NCBI RefSeq assembly: GCF_900580675.1 | Contig: NZ_UTBG01000106.1 | Span: 52,067 to 116,066, forward strand | Reading direction: 5' to 3' | From: Pseudomonas viridiflava | GTDB taxonomy: Bacteria > Pseudomonadota > Gammaproteobacteria > Pseudomonadales > Pseudomonadaceae | DNA: 64,000 nucleotides | Position numbers and translations under genes: made by a program | In this document: in pieces, positions 1 through 8,924 of the stretch | Position numbering within the stretch: position 1 is the stretch's first letter | Layout of the letters: every line of letters begins with the position of its first letter | Notes under the pieces: generated by a model | Told to the model about the DNA's origin: nothing | The model's database searches: none | The model's input: only the letters and a program-made list of their open reading frames with translations

Positions 1-1
1 T

Positions 2-439
2 CTGCGCCAGCAAGCCCAGCGCCTCGACGACCTGGACATGCGCCTGCGCAGGGCCTTCGAGCGCAGCCTCAATACCCGTCGCGAGCGCTTGATCCGCCTG
101 GAAACCCGCCTCGCCGGCCAACACCCCGGCCGCCAGCTGGCTTTGCTGCGCCAGCGCCTGGACAGCCTGGCCGAACGCCTGCCGCGTGCGATGCGCGAAG
201 GCCTCAAGGCGCGCCGCCTGCAGCTGCAAAGCCAGGTGCAGACGTTGCAGGTGGTCAGCCCGCTGGCGACCCTGGGCCGTGGCTACAGCATTTTGCTGGA
301 TGAGCGCGGCCAGGCCATTCGCAATGCTGCGCAAACCCACACCGGCCAACGCCTGACCGCGCGCCTCGGTGAAGGCCAACTGCAAGTGCGGGTGGAAGAT
401 AACCACCTGACGCCCGTTACCCTTTCGTTATTGGATTGA
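2..439 (+). CDS. xseA: Exodeoxyribonuclease VII large subunit, C-terminal part
   Basis: The frame is open from the window edge and ends in TGA at 437-439, so only the last ~145 residues are present. The sequence is Arg/Leu/Gln-rich and helical, then shows SPLATLGRGYSIL, the conserved C-terminal signature of the ExoVII large subunit. The enzyme degrades single-stranded DNA in both directions, and the large subunit forms the long coiled-coil stalk that binds several small subunits. The N-terminal OB fold and catalytic core lie outside the window. The next gene begins 3 bp after the stop. Confidence 0.9.
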   Translation: MRQQAQRLDDLDMRLRRAFERSLNTRRERLIRLETRLAGQHPGRQLALLRQRLDSLAERLPRAMREGLKARRLQLQSQVQTLQVVSPLATLGRGYSILLDERGQAIRNAAQTHTGQRLTARLGEGQLQVRVEDNHLTPVTLSLLD

Positions 440-442
440 TTG

Positions 443-1264
443 ATGCCACGTCTCTTTAGTCTGTTGATGCTGCTGTGCCTGACCTTTAATGCCCACGCCG
501 ACAGCTACATCACCCGCACCCTGAACAAACCCGTGCCCGGCGGTGTTGCCGTGGTCGAACTGGGCCCTGCGGCCACCGCACCGAAAGCCACTTACCAGGG
601 CAAGCCGGTTTTGGTGGTGAAGGAGCAGGACACCTGGCTGGCGATTGTCGGCATCCCATTGACGGTCAAGCCGGGCAACGAGCGCATCAGCAGCAGCGGG
701 CGCACCCTGCCGTTTATCGTCGGCTACAAGAAGTACCCGGAACAGCGCATCACCTTGAAAAACAAAAGCCAGGTCAACCCTGAGCCGGCGCAACTCAAGC
801 GCATCGAGGCGGAGCTGGCGGTGCAAATCAAGGCTTACCGCAGTTTCAGCCCAAACCTGCCGAGCAACCTGGTGCTGGATAAACCGGTGAACGGCCCGCT
901 GTCGAGCAAGTTCGGCGTGCGCCGCTTCTTCAACGGCGAGGAGCGCAACCCTCACTCGGGCCTGGACTTCGCGGTACCGGCCGGCACGCCGATCAAGACG
1001 CCGGCGAACGGTAAAGTGATTCTGACCGGCAACTACTTCTTCAACGGTAACACCGTCTTCGTCGACCATGGCCAGGGCTTTATCAGCATGTTTTGCCATA
1101 TGTCGAAGATCGACGTGAAGGTCGGCGATCAACTCACACGTGGTGCGGTGGTGGGCAAGGTCGGTTCAACGGGCCGTGCGACCGGGCCGCACATGCATTG
1201 GAACATCAGCCTCAACGACGCACGGGTCGACCCGGCGATCTTTATCGGCGCGTTCCAGCCCTGA
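443..1264 (+). CDS. Secreted M23 family metallopeptidase
   Basis: A 273-residue protein with a signal peptide (hydrophobic residues 4-17, probable cut after AHA at 17-19). It has an N-terminal beta-rich region and a C-terminal LytM/peptidase M23 domain from about residue 145. The zinc ligands are visible as H171 and D175 (HSGLD) and H252 (HMH, 250-252), with H219 as the usual second active-site His. The metal site is complete, so it is probably an active peptidoglycan endopeptidase in the periplasm rather than a degenerate activator. ATG at 443 is preferred over the TTG at 440. It follows xseA closely, an arrangement I recall from Pseudomonas. Confidence 0.88.
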   Translation: MPRLFSLLMLLCLTFNAHADSYITRTLNKPVPGGVAVVELGPAATAPKATYQGKPVLVVKEQDTWLAIVGIPLTVKPGNERISSSGRTLPFIVGYKKYPEQRITLKNKSQVNPEPAQLKRIEAELAVQIKAYRSFSPNLPSNLVLDKPVNGPLSSKFGVRRFFNGEERNPHSGLDFAVPAGTPIKTPANGKVILTGNYFFNGNTVFVDHGQGFISMFCHMSKIDVKVGDQLTRGAVVGKVGSTGRATGPHMHWNISLNDARVDPAIFIGAFQP

Positions 1265-1421
1265 ATGATCGAATTGCGCGCCCGATAAAGGGCGCGCAAT
1301 TAAAACGAGCCGCCAGCTCATTAACCACCATAAAATCTCGTTTCCCGCGACAATAGCAAAACTTCTCTCAATTTTTCTCGACTGCTTGCCATCTTTCACC
1401 CCGGCGGTTAGGGTTGAGCTT

Positions 1422-1499
1422 ATGAAAACCTCTCACACCCTCATTCAGCTCCGCCAGCACCGCAGCCTGTGCCTCGTCAGCGCACGACTGCCAGGCTGA
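1422..1499 (+). CDS. Possible leuA leader peptide (25 aa)
   Basis: A short ORF, ATG 1422 to TGA 1497-1499, lies in the 327-bp gap before leuA. It encodes 25 residues with five Leu codons, ending [10 protein letters not shown]. Its second half overlaps a perfect 7-bp inverted repeat (1463-1469 and 1492-1498) whose right arm covers part of the stop codon, and CTGCC near 1489 could pair instead with GGCAG near 1551. Such an arrangement would suit leucine-dependent attenuation of leuA. The Shine-Dalgarno sequence is weak and no convincing U-tract terminator is seen, so this is a candidate only. Confidence 0.4.
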   Translation: MKTSHTLIQLRQHRSLCLVSARLPG

Positions 1500-1591
1500 A
1501 TCGATCTGCCTCGCCTTTCAAAAAAGCAGCATCCCCAATAACAGTTTTACGGCAGGCCGCCTTTTCTCGGCCCCTAGCAAAGGATTTTCCG

Positions 1592-3271
1592 ATGAGCATG
1601 CTCAAAGACCCGTCTTCGAAGTACCGCGCGTTCCCGACCATCGATATCCCGGACCGCACCTGGCCGTCGAAAACCATCACCGAAGCGCCTATCTGGTGCA
1701 GTTCCGACCTGCGTGATGGCAACCAGTCGCTGATCGAGCCGATGGACGCCGCGAAAAAGCTGCGCTTCTGGAAAACCCTGGTCGCCGTGGGTGTGAAGGA
1801 AATCGAAGCCTCGTTCCCGGCAGCCTCGCAAACCGACTTTGACTTCGTGCGCACCCTGATCGAAGACAATCACATCCCCGAGGACACCACCATCCAGGTG
1901 CTGACCCAGGGCCGTGAAGACTTGATCGCGCGCACCTTCGAATCCCTGCGCGGCGCCAAGAAAGCCATCGTGCACTTGTATAACGCGACCTCGCCGTCGT
2001 TCCGCCGCATCGTTTTCAACCAGGACAAGGACGGCATCAAGGCCATCGCGGTCAACGCCGCCAAGCTGTTCGTCAAGTACGCCGCCCAGCAGCCGGAAAC
2101 CCAGTGGACCTTCGAGTATTCCCCGGAAACCTTCAGCGCCACCGAGCTGGAGTTTGCCAAGGAAGTCTGTGACGCAGTGATCGAGGTGTGGAACCCGACG
2201 CCTGAGCACAAGATGATCCTCAACCTGCCGGCTACCGTCGAGTGCGCCACGCCGAACATCTATGCAGACCAGATCGAGTGGTTCGGGCGCCATATCAACC
2301 GTCGTGACAGTGTGATCATCAGCCTGCACACCCACAACGACCGTGGCACCGGCGTGGCCGCCACCGAGCTGGGCCTGATGGCCGGCGCCGACCGTGTAGA
2401 AGGCTGCCTGTTCGGTAACGGCGAGCGTACCGGTAACGTCGACCTGGTCACCGTGGCACTGAACATGTACACCCAGGGCCTCGACCCGCAGCTGGACTTC
2501 TCCGACATCGACGGCGTGCGCAAAGTCGTCGAGGAGTGCAACCAGATCCAGGTACACCCACGTCACCCGTACGTGGGCGACCTGGTGCACACCGCGTTCT
2601 CCGGCTCCCACCAGGACGCAATCCGCAAGGGCTTCACCCAACAGAAAGCCGACGCGCTGTGGGAAGTGCCGTACTTGCCGATCGACCCGGCCGATATCGG
2701 CCGCAGCTACGAAGCGGTGATTCGCGTGAACAGCCAGTCGGGCAAAGGCGGTATCGCCTACCTGCTGGAGCAGGAATACGACATCAGCTTGCCGCGCCGC
2801 ATGCAGATCGAATTCAGCCAGGTAGTACAGGCCGAAACCGACCGCGTGGGCCTGGAAATGACCGCACCGCAGATCTACGCCTTGCTGCAGCGTGAATACT
2901 TGCAAGCCAACACCCCGTACGCGCTGGTCAGCCATCGCCTGCAGGAAGAAAACGGCAACAGCTTTGTCGAGGTCGAAGTCTCGGGCAAGGGCCAGGGCGA
3001 AACCAACCTGCACTGGAAAGGCAAAGGCAACGGCGCCCTGGAAGCGCTGGTGGCTGGGCTGCCGATTGGCGTGGAAATCATGGACTACAACGAACATGCA
3101 ATCGGTGCTGGTACCAACGCCAAGGCGGCGGCTTACATTGAGCTGCGCGTGAACGGCGAGCGCCCCGTGCATGGCGTGGGCATTGATGAAAACATCACCA
3201 CGGCGAGCTTCAAGGCGCTGTTCAGCGCGCTGAACCGTTCGTTGAGCCAGCAGGAAGCGAAAGCGGCGTAA
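1592..3271 (+). CDS. leuA: 2-isopropylmalate synthase
   Basis: A 559-residue LeuA of the long class. It condenses acetyl-CoA with 2-ketoisovalerate, the first committed step of leucine synthesis. The N-terminal TIM barrel shows [10 protein letters not shown] and, later, [11 protein letters not shown] with the metal-binding [13 protein letters not shown] follows. The C-terminal regulatory LeuA dimer domain (about residues 430-559) is where leucine feedback acts in this family. The reading frame is open further upstream, but ATG 1592 ([14 protein letters not shown]) gives the usual Pseudomonas N-terminus and length. ATG 1598 is an alternative. A strong terminator follows. Confidence 0.96.
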   Translation: MSMLKDPSSKYRAFPTIDIPDRTWPSKTITEAPIWCSSDLRDGNQSLIEPMDAAKKLRFWKTLVAVGVKEIEASFPAASQTDFDFVRTLIEDNHIPEDTTIQVLTQGREDLIARTFESLRGAKKAIVHLYNATSPSFRRIVFNQDKDGIKAIAVNAAKLFVKYAAQQPETQWTFEYSPETFSATELEFAKEVCDAVIEVWNPTPEHKMILNLPATVECATPNIYADQIEWFGRHINRRDSVIISLHTHNDRGTGVAATELGLMAGADRVEGCLFGNGERTGNVDLVTVALNMYTQGLDPQLDFSDIDGVRKVVEECNQIQVHPRHPYVGDLVHTAFSGSHQDAIRKGFTQQKADALWEVPYLPIDPADIGRSYEAVIRVNSQSGKGGIAYLLEQEYDISLPRRMQIEFSQVVQAETDRVGLEMTAPQIYALLQREYLQANTPYALVSHRLQEENGNSFVEVEVSGKGQGETNLHWKGKGNGALEALVAGLPIGVEIMDYNEHAIGAGTNAKAAAYIELRVNGERPVHGVGIDENITTASFKALFSALNRSLSQQEAKAA

Positions 3272-3290
3272 CGCCTATCGCTGGAATGCA

Positions 3291-3326
3291 AAAGGCCCCT
3301 GAGTGAGAACTCAGGGGCCTTTTTAC
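3291..3326 (+). terminator. Rho-independent terminator of leuA
   Basis: Long GC-rich stem AGGCCCCTGAG / CTCAGGGGCCT with a short loop, then a T-run, 20 bp after the leuA stop. Confidence 0.9.
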
Positions 3327-3351
3327 TTTAGATCTGTGGTGATGCTGATGG

Positions 3352-3425
3352 CCTCTTCGCGAGCAAGCCCCCTCCCACATTTGGAATGCATTTTCCTGTG
3401 GGAGCCGGGCTTGCCCGCGATGGCG
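3352..3425. repeat. Pseudomonas REP pair
   Basis: Two inverted REP units (CGCGAGCAAGCCCCCTCCCA and TGTGGGAGCCGGGCTTGCCC) are separated by about 20 bp in the gap between leuA and the convergent amidase gene. This is the usual inverted-pair arrangement of intergenic REP sequences in Pseudomonas. Confidence 0.85.
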
Positions 3426-3430
3426 GTAGT

Positions 3431-4222
3431 TCAGACAAACTGAAAGCTATCAGCATCCAGGTTCGCCGGAAACTTGGTGCGATACGCCGCCAGCTCCGCC
3501 GCGTCCAGGCACACCTGAAACACCCCATCGGCCTCCCCCGCACTCAGCAGGGTCTCGCCCTGGAAATCCAGTATCTGGCTGTCACCGGTGTAGGCAAAGC
3601 CTTTGCCATCGGTGCCCACCCGATTCACCGCCGCCACATAACACAGGTTTTCAATCGCCCGCGCCGGTAACAGGCGGTTCCAATGCTGGCGACGCGCGCC
3701 GGGCCAATTGGCGGTGTACAGCAGCAGGTCGGTGTCCTGGGCATCACGGCTCCACACCGGAAAACGCAGGTCATAGCAAATCAGTGGGCGAATGCGCCAG
3801 CCCTTCAACTCGAACAGCACCTGGCGCTCGCCGGGGGTGTAGTGGTCATGCTCACCCGCCATGCGGAAAAGATGGCGCTTGTCGTAATGCAGCACCTCGC
3901 CGTCCGGCCGCGCCCACAGCAAGCGGTTACGGTGGCTGCCGTCAGCGGCCTGGATGATCACACTGCCGGTGATCACCGCGTCGTACTTTGCCGCCTGGGC
4001 TTGCAACCAGCGGTGGGTTGGGCCGCTTTCCGGCTCGGCGAGGGTTTCGGACTCCATCGAGAAGCCGGTGGTGAACATCTCCGGCAACACGATCAGGTCC
4101 GCACCCCGGGCCTGCTCCAGCAGCAGCTCGAACTGCTCGAGGTTGGCCTGGCGGTCGTGCCAGACCAGGCTGGTCTGGACCAGTGCGACGTTCAGATTGG
4201 GCAATGCAGTCAGATCACGCAT
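3431..4222 (-). CDS. yafV: Omega-amidase / nitrilase-family C-N hydrolase (YafV/Nit2-like)
   Basis: A 263-residue nitrilase-superfamily enzyme with the full Glu-Lys-Cys triad: E48 (LPEMFTTGFS), K115 (YDKRHLF) and C149 (LICYDLRFP). YafV and Nit2 enzymes hydrolyse alpha-ketoglutaramate and the related alpha-keto-succinamate. ATG 4222 was chosen because it gives the family length and N-terminus; the longer frame runs into the upstream gene. The start overlaps the upstream aminotransferase by 13 bp, implying translational coupling. The pair fits a glutamine transaminase plus omega-amidase pathway used in methionine salvage. Confidence 0.9.
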   Translation of the reverse strand: MRDLTALPNLNVALVQTSLVWHDRQANLEQFELLLEQARGADLIVLPEMFTTGFSMESETLAEPESGPTHRWLQAQAAKYDAVITGSVIIQAADGSHRNRLLWARPDGEVLHYDKRHLFRMAGEHDHYTPGERQVLFELKGWRIRPLICYDLRFPVWSRDAQDTDLLLYTANWPGARRQHWNRLLPARAIENLCYVAAVNRVGTDGKGFAYTGDSQILDFQGETLLSAGEADGVFQVCLDAAELAAYRTKFPANLDADSFQFV

Positions 4223-5358
4223 AGTTTTTCGGCTGCTTGTTGCAGCGTTTCCTCGCGTTTGGCAAAGCACAGGCGCACCAGGCGCTGGCCTTGCGGTGGG
4301 TTCTGGTAGAACACCGAGACCGGAATCGTCGCCACGCCCTGTTCGCGGGTCATCCACAGGGACATGGCGACGTCATCCAGGTCCGGGCGAATCTGTGAGT
4401 AATCGACCAGTTGGAAGTAGGTGCCGGCCACGCGGGTAAAGCTGAAACGCGATGGCGCCAGCAGATCGCAGAACAGGTCGCGCTTGGCCTGGTAAAAGGC
4501 CGGCAGCGCCTCGACGTGCTCCGGGTGCTCGGCCATGAAATCCGCCAAAGCGTACTGCAAAGGGGTCACGCCGCAAAAGTTGACATATTGATGCACCTTG
4601 CGCAGTTCAGCCGTCAGCGCCGCTGGCGCGACCACGTAGCCGGTTTTCCAGCCGGTGACGTGGTAAGTCTTGCCAAAAGAGCTGACCACGAACGCGCGCT
4701 GGTACAGCTCTTCGTGGGCCAGCACGCTGACATGCGGCACGCCGTCGAACACCAAGTGCTCATAGACCTCATCGCTGACCAGGTAGATATCGCGGTCGCG
4801 GATCAGTTCGGCCAGCTGGTCCAGCTCGGCACGGCTGATCAGCGCGCCAGTGGGGTTGTGCGGGGTGTTGAGGATGATCATGCGGGTGCGCGGTGAGAGC
4901 GCGGCCTTGATCTGTTCGAAGTCGAGGGCGAAACCCTGCAGGCTCAGCTGCACATGCACGCAGCGGCCACCCGCCAGCTCGACCGAGGGCTCGTAGCTGT
5001 CATAGCAGGGGTCGAACACGATGACTTCATCACCGTTGCGGATCACGGCCTGGATCGCGCAGAAGATCGCCGCCGTGGCGCCGGGGGTGATGGTCACTTC
5101 GCTGTCCGGGTCGACCGTGGCGCCATAGCTGCGGGCGATCTTGGCCGCCACTTGCTGACGCAGGGCCGGCAGGCCGGTCATCGGTGAATATTGGTTGTGC
5201 CCACTGGCAACATGCTTGCCCACGGCGTCGAGCAAACCCTGGGGGCCGTTGAAGTCGGGAAAGCCTTGGGACAGGTTGAGCGCGCCAGTCTCGGCAGCGA
5301 GTTGCGACATGGTGGTGAAAATGGTCGTGCCGACATTTGGCAGCTTACTGGTGATCAT
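4210..5358 (-). CDS. PLP aminotransferase, methionine/glutamine aminotransferase type (YbdL-like)
   Basis: A 382-residue fold-type I class I/II aminotransferase. It has NTPHNPTG near 164-171, VSDEVYEHLVF near 194-204 and the PLP lysine K230 in SSFGKTYH. The N-terminus (LPNVGTTIFTTMSQLA, then LSQGFPDF) is typical of YbdL and kynurenine/glutamine transaminase K-like enzymes, which favour methionine and other hydrophobic amino acids. Overlap with the omega-amidase gene supports a joint role in transaminating 2-keto-4-methylthiobutyrate with glutamine and removing the ketoglutaramate formed. Confidence 0.88.
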   Translation of the reverse strand: MITSKLPNVGTTIFTTMSQLAAETGALNLSQGFPDFNGPQGLLDAVGKHVASGHNQYSPMTGLPALRQQVAAKIARSYGATVDPDSEVTITPGATAAIFCAIQAVIRNGDEVIVFDPCYDSYEPSVELAGGRCVHVQLSLQGFALDFEQIKAALSPRTRMIILNTPHNPTGALISRAELDQLAELIRDRDIYLVSDEVYEHLVFDGVPHVSVLAHEELYQRAFVVSSFGKTYHVTGWKTGYVVAPAALTAELRKVHQYVNFCGVTPLQYALADFMAEHPEHVEALPAFYQAKRDLFCDLLAPSRFSFTRVAGTYFQLVDYSQIRPDLDDVAMSLWMTREQGVATIPVSVFYQNPPQGQRLVRLCFAKREETLQQAAEKLCVI

Positions 5359-5429
5359 CGGAGCCCCCTGCAGGTGAGCCCCAAGTTTTAAGCTGCCGGT
5401 TGCACGGGGTCAAGGCACAAACCGTCGCG

Positions 5430-5460
5430 CACAAAAAAGGGCTCCAAAGGAGCCCTCTCT
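5430..5460 (-). terminator. Terminator of the der transcript
   Basis: Read on the minus strand, AGGGCTCC-TTT-GGAGCCCT is followed by TTTTTT, 33 bp after the der stop. Confidence 0.85.
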
Positions 5461-5492
5461 CGCAGCGTGTCGCTTACCCCATGAAGCGGCGA

Positions 5493-6962
5493 TTATTTCT
5501 TGTCGCGGCGCTTCTTGTCGGCTTTCTTGTGGTGAGTCATCAAACGACGCTTCTTGTTCACCTGACGGTCAGTCAAGGTGTTCTTGTTACCTTCGTATGG
5601 GTTCTCGCCACCCTTGAACTCGATACGGATCGGCGTACCGACCAGTTTCAAGACACGGCGGTAAGTGTTCTCCAGGTAACGCACGTAGGACTTCGGCACC
5701 TTCTCGATCTGGTTACCGTGGATCACGATAATCGGCGGGTTGGCACCACCCAAGTGGGCGTAACGCAGCTTGATCCGGCGGTTGTTGACCATCGGCGGCG
5801 CGTGCTCGCCAACCGCGTCTTCCAGGATCTGGGTCAGGCGGTTGGTCGGCCAGCGGGTAACCGCGGACTTGAACGAGTTCTGTACGGACGCGTACAGGTT
5901 GCCCACGCCGGTGCCGTGCAATGCCGAGATAAAGTGAATATCGGCGAACTCGACGAAGAACAGACGACGCTGCAGCTCGATCTTGACGAAATCGCGCTCG
6001 CTCGGCGTCATGCCGTCCCACTTGTTGATCGCAATCACCAGGGCGCGACCGGCTTCCAGGGCAAAGCCCAGCAAGTTGAGGTCGTGGTCCACCACGCCTT
6101 CGCGGGCGTCCATCACGAAAATCACCACGTTGGCGTCTTTGATCGCCTGCAGGGTTTTCACCACGGAGAACTTTTCAACTTCCTCGTGGATCTTGCCGCG
6201 CTTGCGCACACCGGCGGTGTCGATCAGCGTGTACTTCTCGTCGTTACGCTCGAACGGGATGTAGATGCTGTCGCGGGTGGTGCCGGGTTCGTCATAGACG
6301 ATTACCCGGTCTTCACCCAGCATGCGGTTGACCAGGGTCGACTTGCCGACGTTAGGGCGACCGATGATAGCGATCTTGATACCGTCTTTTTCGCTAGGGC
6401 CAGGAATGCGCTTGGCTTCCTCACCTTCGGCGACGATCTCTTCTTCGCCCTCTTCTTCCTCGTCGTCATCCTTGGGAAAGGTGCTGAGGGCGATTTCCAG
6501 CATCTGGGTGATGCCGCGACCATGGGCACCGGCGACCGGGATTGCATCACCCAGGCCCATCGGGCTGAACTCGGCACGGGCAGCCTCAGGATCGATGTTA
6601 TCGATCTTGTTGGCGACCAGATAGGAACGCTTGTTGCGCTTGCGCAGGTGCTCGCCAATCATCTGATCGGCAGCGGTGTAGCCCGCGCGGGCGTCCACCA
6701 GGAACAACACGACGTCGGCTTCTTCAATGGCCAGCAGCGACTGCTCGGCCATTTTTTCGTCCATGCCATGCTCGTCACCGGAGATACCACCGGTGTCGAC
6801 AATAATGTAGGAGCGCCCTTGCCACTTTGCCTCACCGTATTGGCGATCACGGGTCAGACCGGACAAGTCGCCGACGATGGCGTCGCGAGTCCTGGTCAGG
6901 CGGTTGAACAAGGTGGACTTGCCGACGTTAGGTCGGCCCACCAGGGCGATTACGGGAACCAT
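5493..6962 (-). CDS. der: Ribosome biogenesis GTPase Der (EngA)
   Basis: A 489-residue double-GTPase. The first G domain begins [14 protein letters not shown] and the second repeats [13 protein letters not shown] after an acidic Asp/Glu-rich linker near residue 165. The C-terminal KH-like domain and a Lys/Arg tail ([11 protein letters not shown]) bind rRNA. Der acts in maturation of the 50S subunit. The ATG at 6962 (MVPVIALVG) gives the standard N-terminus; an in-frame ATG lies four codons upstream. It ends the long rlmN-to-der run and is separated from bamB by two hairpins. Confidence 0.97.
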   Translation of the reverse strand: MVPVIALVGRPNVGKSTLFNRLTRTRDAIVGDLSGLTRDRQYGEAKWQGRSYIIVDTGGISGDEHGMDEKMAEQSLLAIEEADVVLFLVDARAGYTAADQMIGEHLRKRNKRSYLVANKIDNIDPEAARAEFSPMGLGDAIPVAGAHGRGITQMLEIALSTFPKDDDEEEEGEEEIVAEGEEAKRIPGPSEKDGIKIAIIGRPNVGKSTLVNRMLGEDRVIVYDEPGTTRDSIYIPFERNDEKYTLIDTAGVRKRGKIHEEVEKFSVVKTLQAIKDANVVIFVMDAREGVVDHDLNLLGFALEAGRALVIAINKWDGMTPSERDFVKIELQRRLFFVEFADIHFISALHGTGVGNLYASVQNSFKSAVTRWPTNRLTQILEDAVGEHAPPMVNNRRIKLRYAHLGGANPPIIVIHGNQIEKVPKSYVRYLENTYRRVLKLVGTPIRIEFKGGENPYEGNKNTLTDRQVNKKRRLMTHHKKADKKRRDKK

Positions 6963-6997
6963 GCGGCTCTCCACTTCGTTATTTCAGAAAATACAAA

Positions 6998-7068
6998 AGC
7001 CGCTGCATGGCAGCGGCTGGTGCTCGGGGCAGCATATTCAAATGCCGCATGCCCCGCCGAAGCGGGGC
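6998..7068 (-). terminator. Two hairpins between bamB and der
   Basis: On the minus strand, GCCCCGC-TTCG-GCGGGGC (7051-7068, UUCG tetraloop) is followed by AGCCGCTGC-CAT-GCAGCGGCT (6998-7018) with TTTTGTATTTT after it. The second resembles a rho-independent terminator. It may attenuate read-through from bamB into der, or the pair may be an mRNA processing or stability element. Confidence 0.5.
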
Positions 7069-7096
7069 CGCCTGGGTGTTACCCCAAGCATAGTTC

Positions 7097-8248
7097 TTAC
7101 TTGATGGTCAGGGCTTCCAGCTTGCCGCTGTTGCCAAACACATAAAGCATGTTACCAACCACCAGCGGACGTGCACGCAGGCCGTCGCTGTCGATACGCT
7201 CACGACCTACAAAGCGACCGTCCACCTGGCTCAGCAGGTGCAGGTAGCCTTCGAAGTCGCCTACCGCTACGTAGCTGGAGAAGACTTCCGGTGCCGACAG
7301 TTGACGGCGGGCCAGGGAGTCGTTGCTCCACAATGCAGTGGTGGAACGCTCGTCGACACTTTCAACGGTGCCGGACGCCAGGCTTACGTAGACGCTGCCA
7401 AACCCTTGGGCGACACCGGCGTAGCTGGAAGCATCACGCTGCCAGTTCACGCGACCGCTCTGCAGGTCCAGTGCGGCAACGCGGCCCTGGTAAGTGGCGA
7501 CGTAGAGGGTTTCGCCCGACAGCAGCAAGCCGCCGTCGATGTCCACTACGCGGTCCAGCTCGGAGCGACCTTGCGGGATAGCCACACGGGTTTCCCAGGC
7601 CGGCACGCCGTTCTGGGTGTTCAGGGCGACCACTTTACCGGTCGACAGGCCTGCAACGGCCAGATTGTTGGTCACAATCGGACCACTGGTCCCGCGCAGG
7701 GTCAGTACTGCCGGGGTGCTGTCGTACAACCAGCGCTGCTCGCCAGTGCTGGCGTCAAGGCCGATGACACGGTCGTCCTGGGTCTGCACCACGACGATGT
7801 CGCCGTTGGTGGCAGGCGGTGCGAGGACTTCACTGGTCACGCGAGCGCGCCATTTCTCTTCACCGGTGCTGGAATCCAGCGCCACGACTTCGCCTTTCAG
7901 CGTGCCGAGCATGACCATGCCGTAACCCACGCCAACGGCGCCGGATACTGGCAATTCGAGGTCTTTCTTCCACTTCACGTCGCCGTTCATGCGATCCATG
8001 GAGATCACCACGCCGGTCACGTCAGCGGCCACAATGCTGTCACCCTCGATTGCCGGTACCAACATGTTGTAGGTCTCGCCCTGCCCATCACCGATGGAGC
8101 GGCTCCATTGCTTTTGCAGGACCACTTCTTCCTTGAAGCTGGTCAGCTCGGCCGGAGGCAGTTCTTTTTTACTGTTGCTGCTGCAACCCGCGGCCAGAAC
8201 GGCCAGAGCCAGCAATGCTGCATGTTTCCAACGGATCACGTCACGCAT
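7097..8248 (-). CDS. bamB: Outer membrane assembly lipoprotein BamB
   Basis: A 383-residue lipoprotein with an N-terminal signal and lipobox LAAGC (Cys near residue 20), followed by a PQQ-type beta-propeller with repeats such as LDSSTGEEKWRA, LDASTGEQRWLY and LDLQSGRVNWQR. BamB is a scaffold of the BAM complex that inserts beta-barrels into the outer membrane, facing the periplasm. ATG 8248 is chosen because it directly precedes the signal peptide; upstream in-frame codons overlap the preceding gene. It overlaps the YfgM-like gene by 8 bp, as expected of an operon. Confidence 0.96.
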   Translation of the reverse strand: MRDVIRWKHAALLALAVLAAGCSSNSKKELPPAELTSFKEEVVLQKQWSRSIGDGQGETYNMLVPAIEGDSIVAADVTGVVISMDRMNGDVKWKKDLELPVSGAVGVGYGMVMLGTLKGEVVALDSSTGEEKWRARVTSEVLAPPATNGDIVVVQTQDDRVIGLDASTGEQRWLYDSTPAVLTLRGTSGPIVTNNLAVAGLSTGKVVALNTQNGVPAWETRVAIPQGRSELDRVVDIDGGLLLSGETLYVATYQGRVAALDLQSGRVNWQRDASSYAGVAQGFGSVYVSLASGTVESVDERSTTALWSNDSLARRQLSAPEVFSSYVAVGDFEGYLHLLSQVDGRFVGRERIDSDGLRARPLVVGNMLYVFGNSGKLEALTIK

Positions 8249-8882
8249 CCCCTTTGGCCAAGTCGTCCAGCTTGATTTGTAAGCCACCGACCGCCGCTTC
8301 ATCAGACAGCGCCGCCTTGGCTTTTTGGTACGCAGCATTGGCTTCGTCGGTACGACCCAATTGGACCAACAGGTCGCCCTTGAGCTCTTCGCGAGTGGCT
8401 ACAAATGCCTTGTCAGCATCGCCGTCGAGCAGTTTGAGTGCTTCGTCAGCCTTGTTCTGTGCCGCCAATACCTGAGCCAGGCGCTGACGTGCGATTTCAC
8501 CCAGGGTCGGGTTGGTCGGCTTGTCGGCGATGGCTTTCAGCTCGGTGGCTGCGTCATCCAGCTTGCCGGTGTCGACCGCGACTTTCGCGACGAACAGGCT
8601 GCCGTATTGGGCGTAGGTCGTACCGCCAAATTCGTTCTTCAGCTTGCCGGCCAGGTCTGCCACTTGGGCAGGGTCAGGCTTGCCGTCTGGCGTCAGCGTG
8701 GTTTCCAGCAGTTGCTGATAGAGAATCGAGGCGCCCTGGGACTGGTTGGCCTGATACTTGGTCCAGGCTTGCCAGCCGAACACCACCACTAAAGCCAGCA
8801 GACCGCCGGTAACCAAGGGCTTGCCGTTACGCTGCCACCAGTCCTTGAAATCGGCCAGTTGATCATCATCAGTACTCGACAC
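8241..8882 (-). CDS. YfgM-like tetratricopeptide membrane protein
   Basis: A 213-residue protein with a cytoplasmic N-terminus (residues 1-22, motif DQLADFKDWWQRNGKP), one transmembrane segment at about 23-41 and a periplasmic TPR-like region. This is the layout of YfgM, which binds the SecY translocon and PpiD and passes clients to periplasmic chaperones. It lies between hisS and bamB, its conserved position in gammaproteobacteria. The ATG at 8882 is preceded by AAGGAG. Confidence 0.9.
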   Translation of the reverse strand: MSSTDDDQLADFKDWWQRNGKPLVTGGLLALVVVFGWQAWTKYQANQSQGASILYQQLLETTLTPDGKPDPAQVADLAGKLKNEFGGTTYAQYGSLFVAKVAVDTGKLDDAATELKAIADKPTNPTLGEIARQRLAQVLAAQNKADEALKLLDGDADKAFVATREELKGDLLVQLGRTDEANAAYQKAKAALSDEAAVGGLQIKLDDLAKGDA

Positions 8883-8924
8883 CCCAATACTCCTTAAATC
8901 GCTAAATTCGGCTGTTCGACAGCT

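Noticed and set aside
1574..3172. 532-codon frame opposite leuA
   Set aside because: Shadow of leuA in a GC-rich genome; low-complexity His/Gln/Asp-rich translation and no ribosome-binding site.
5400..7145. 581-codon plus-strand frame opposite der
   Set aside because: Antisense shadow; the der protein on the other strand has all family motifs, and this frame has no known protein pattern.
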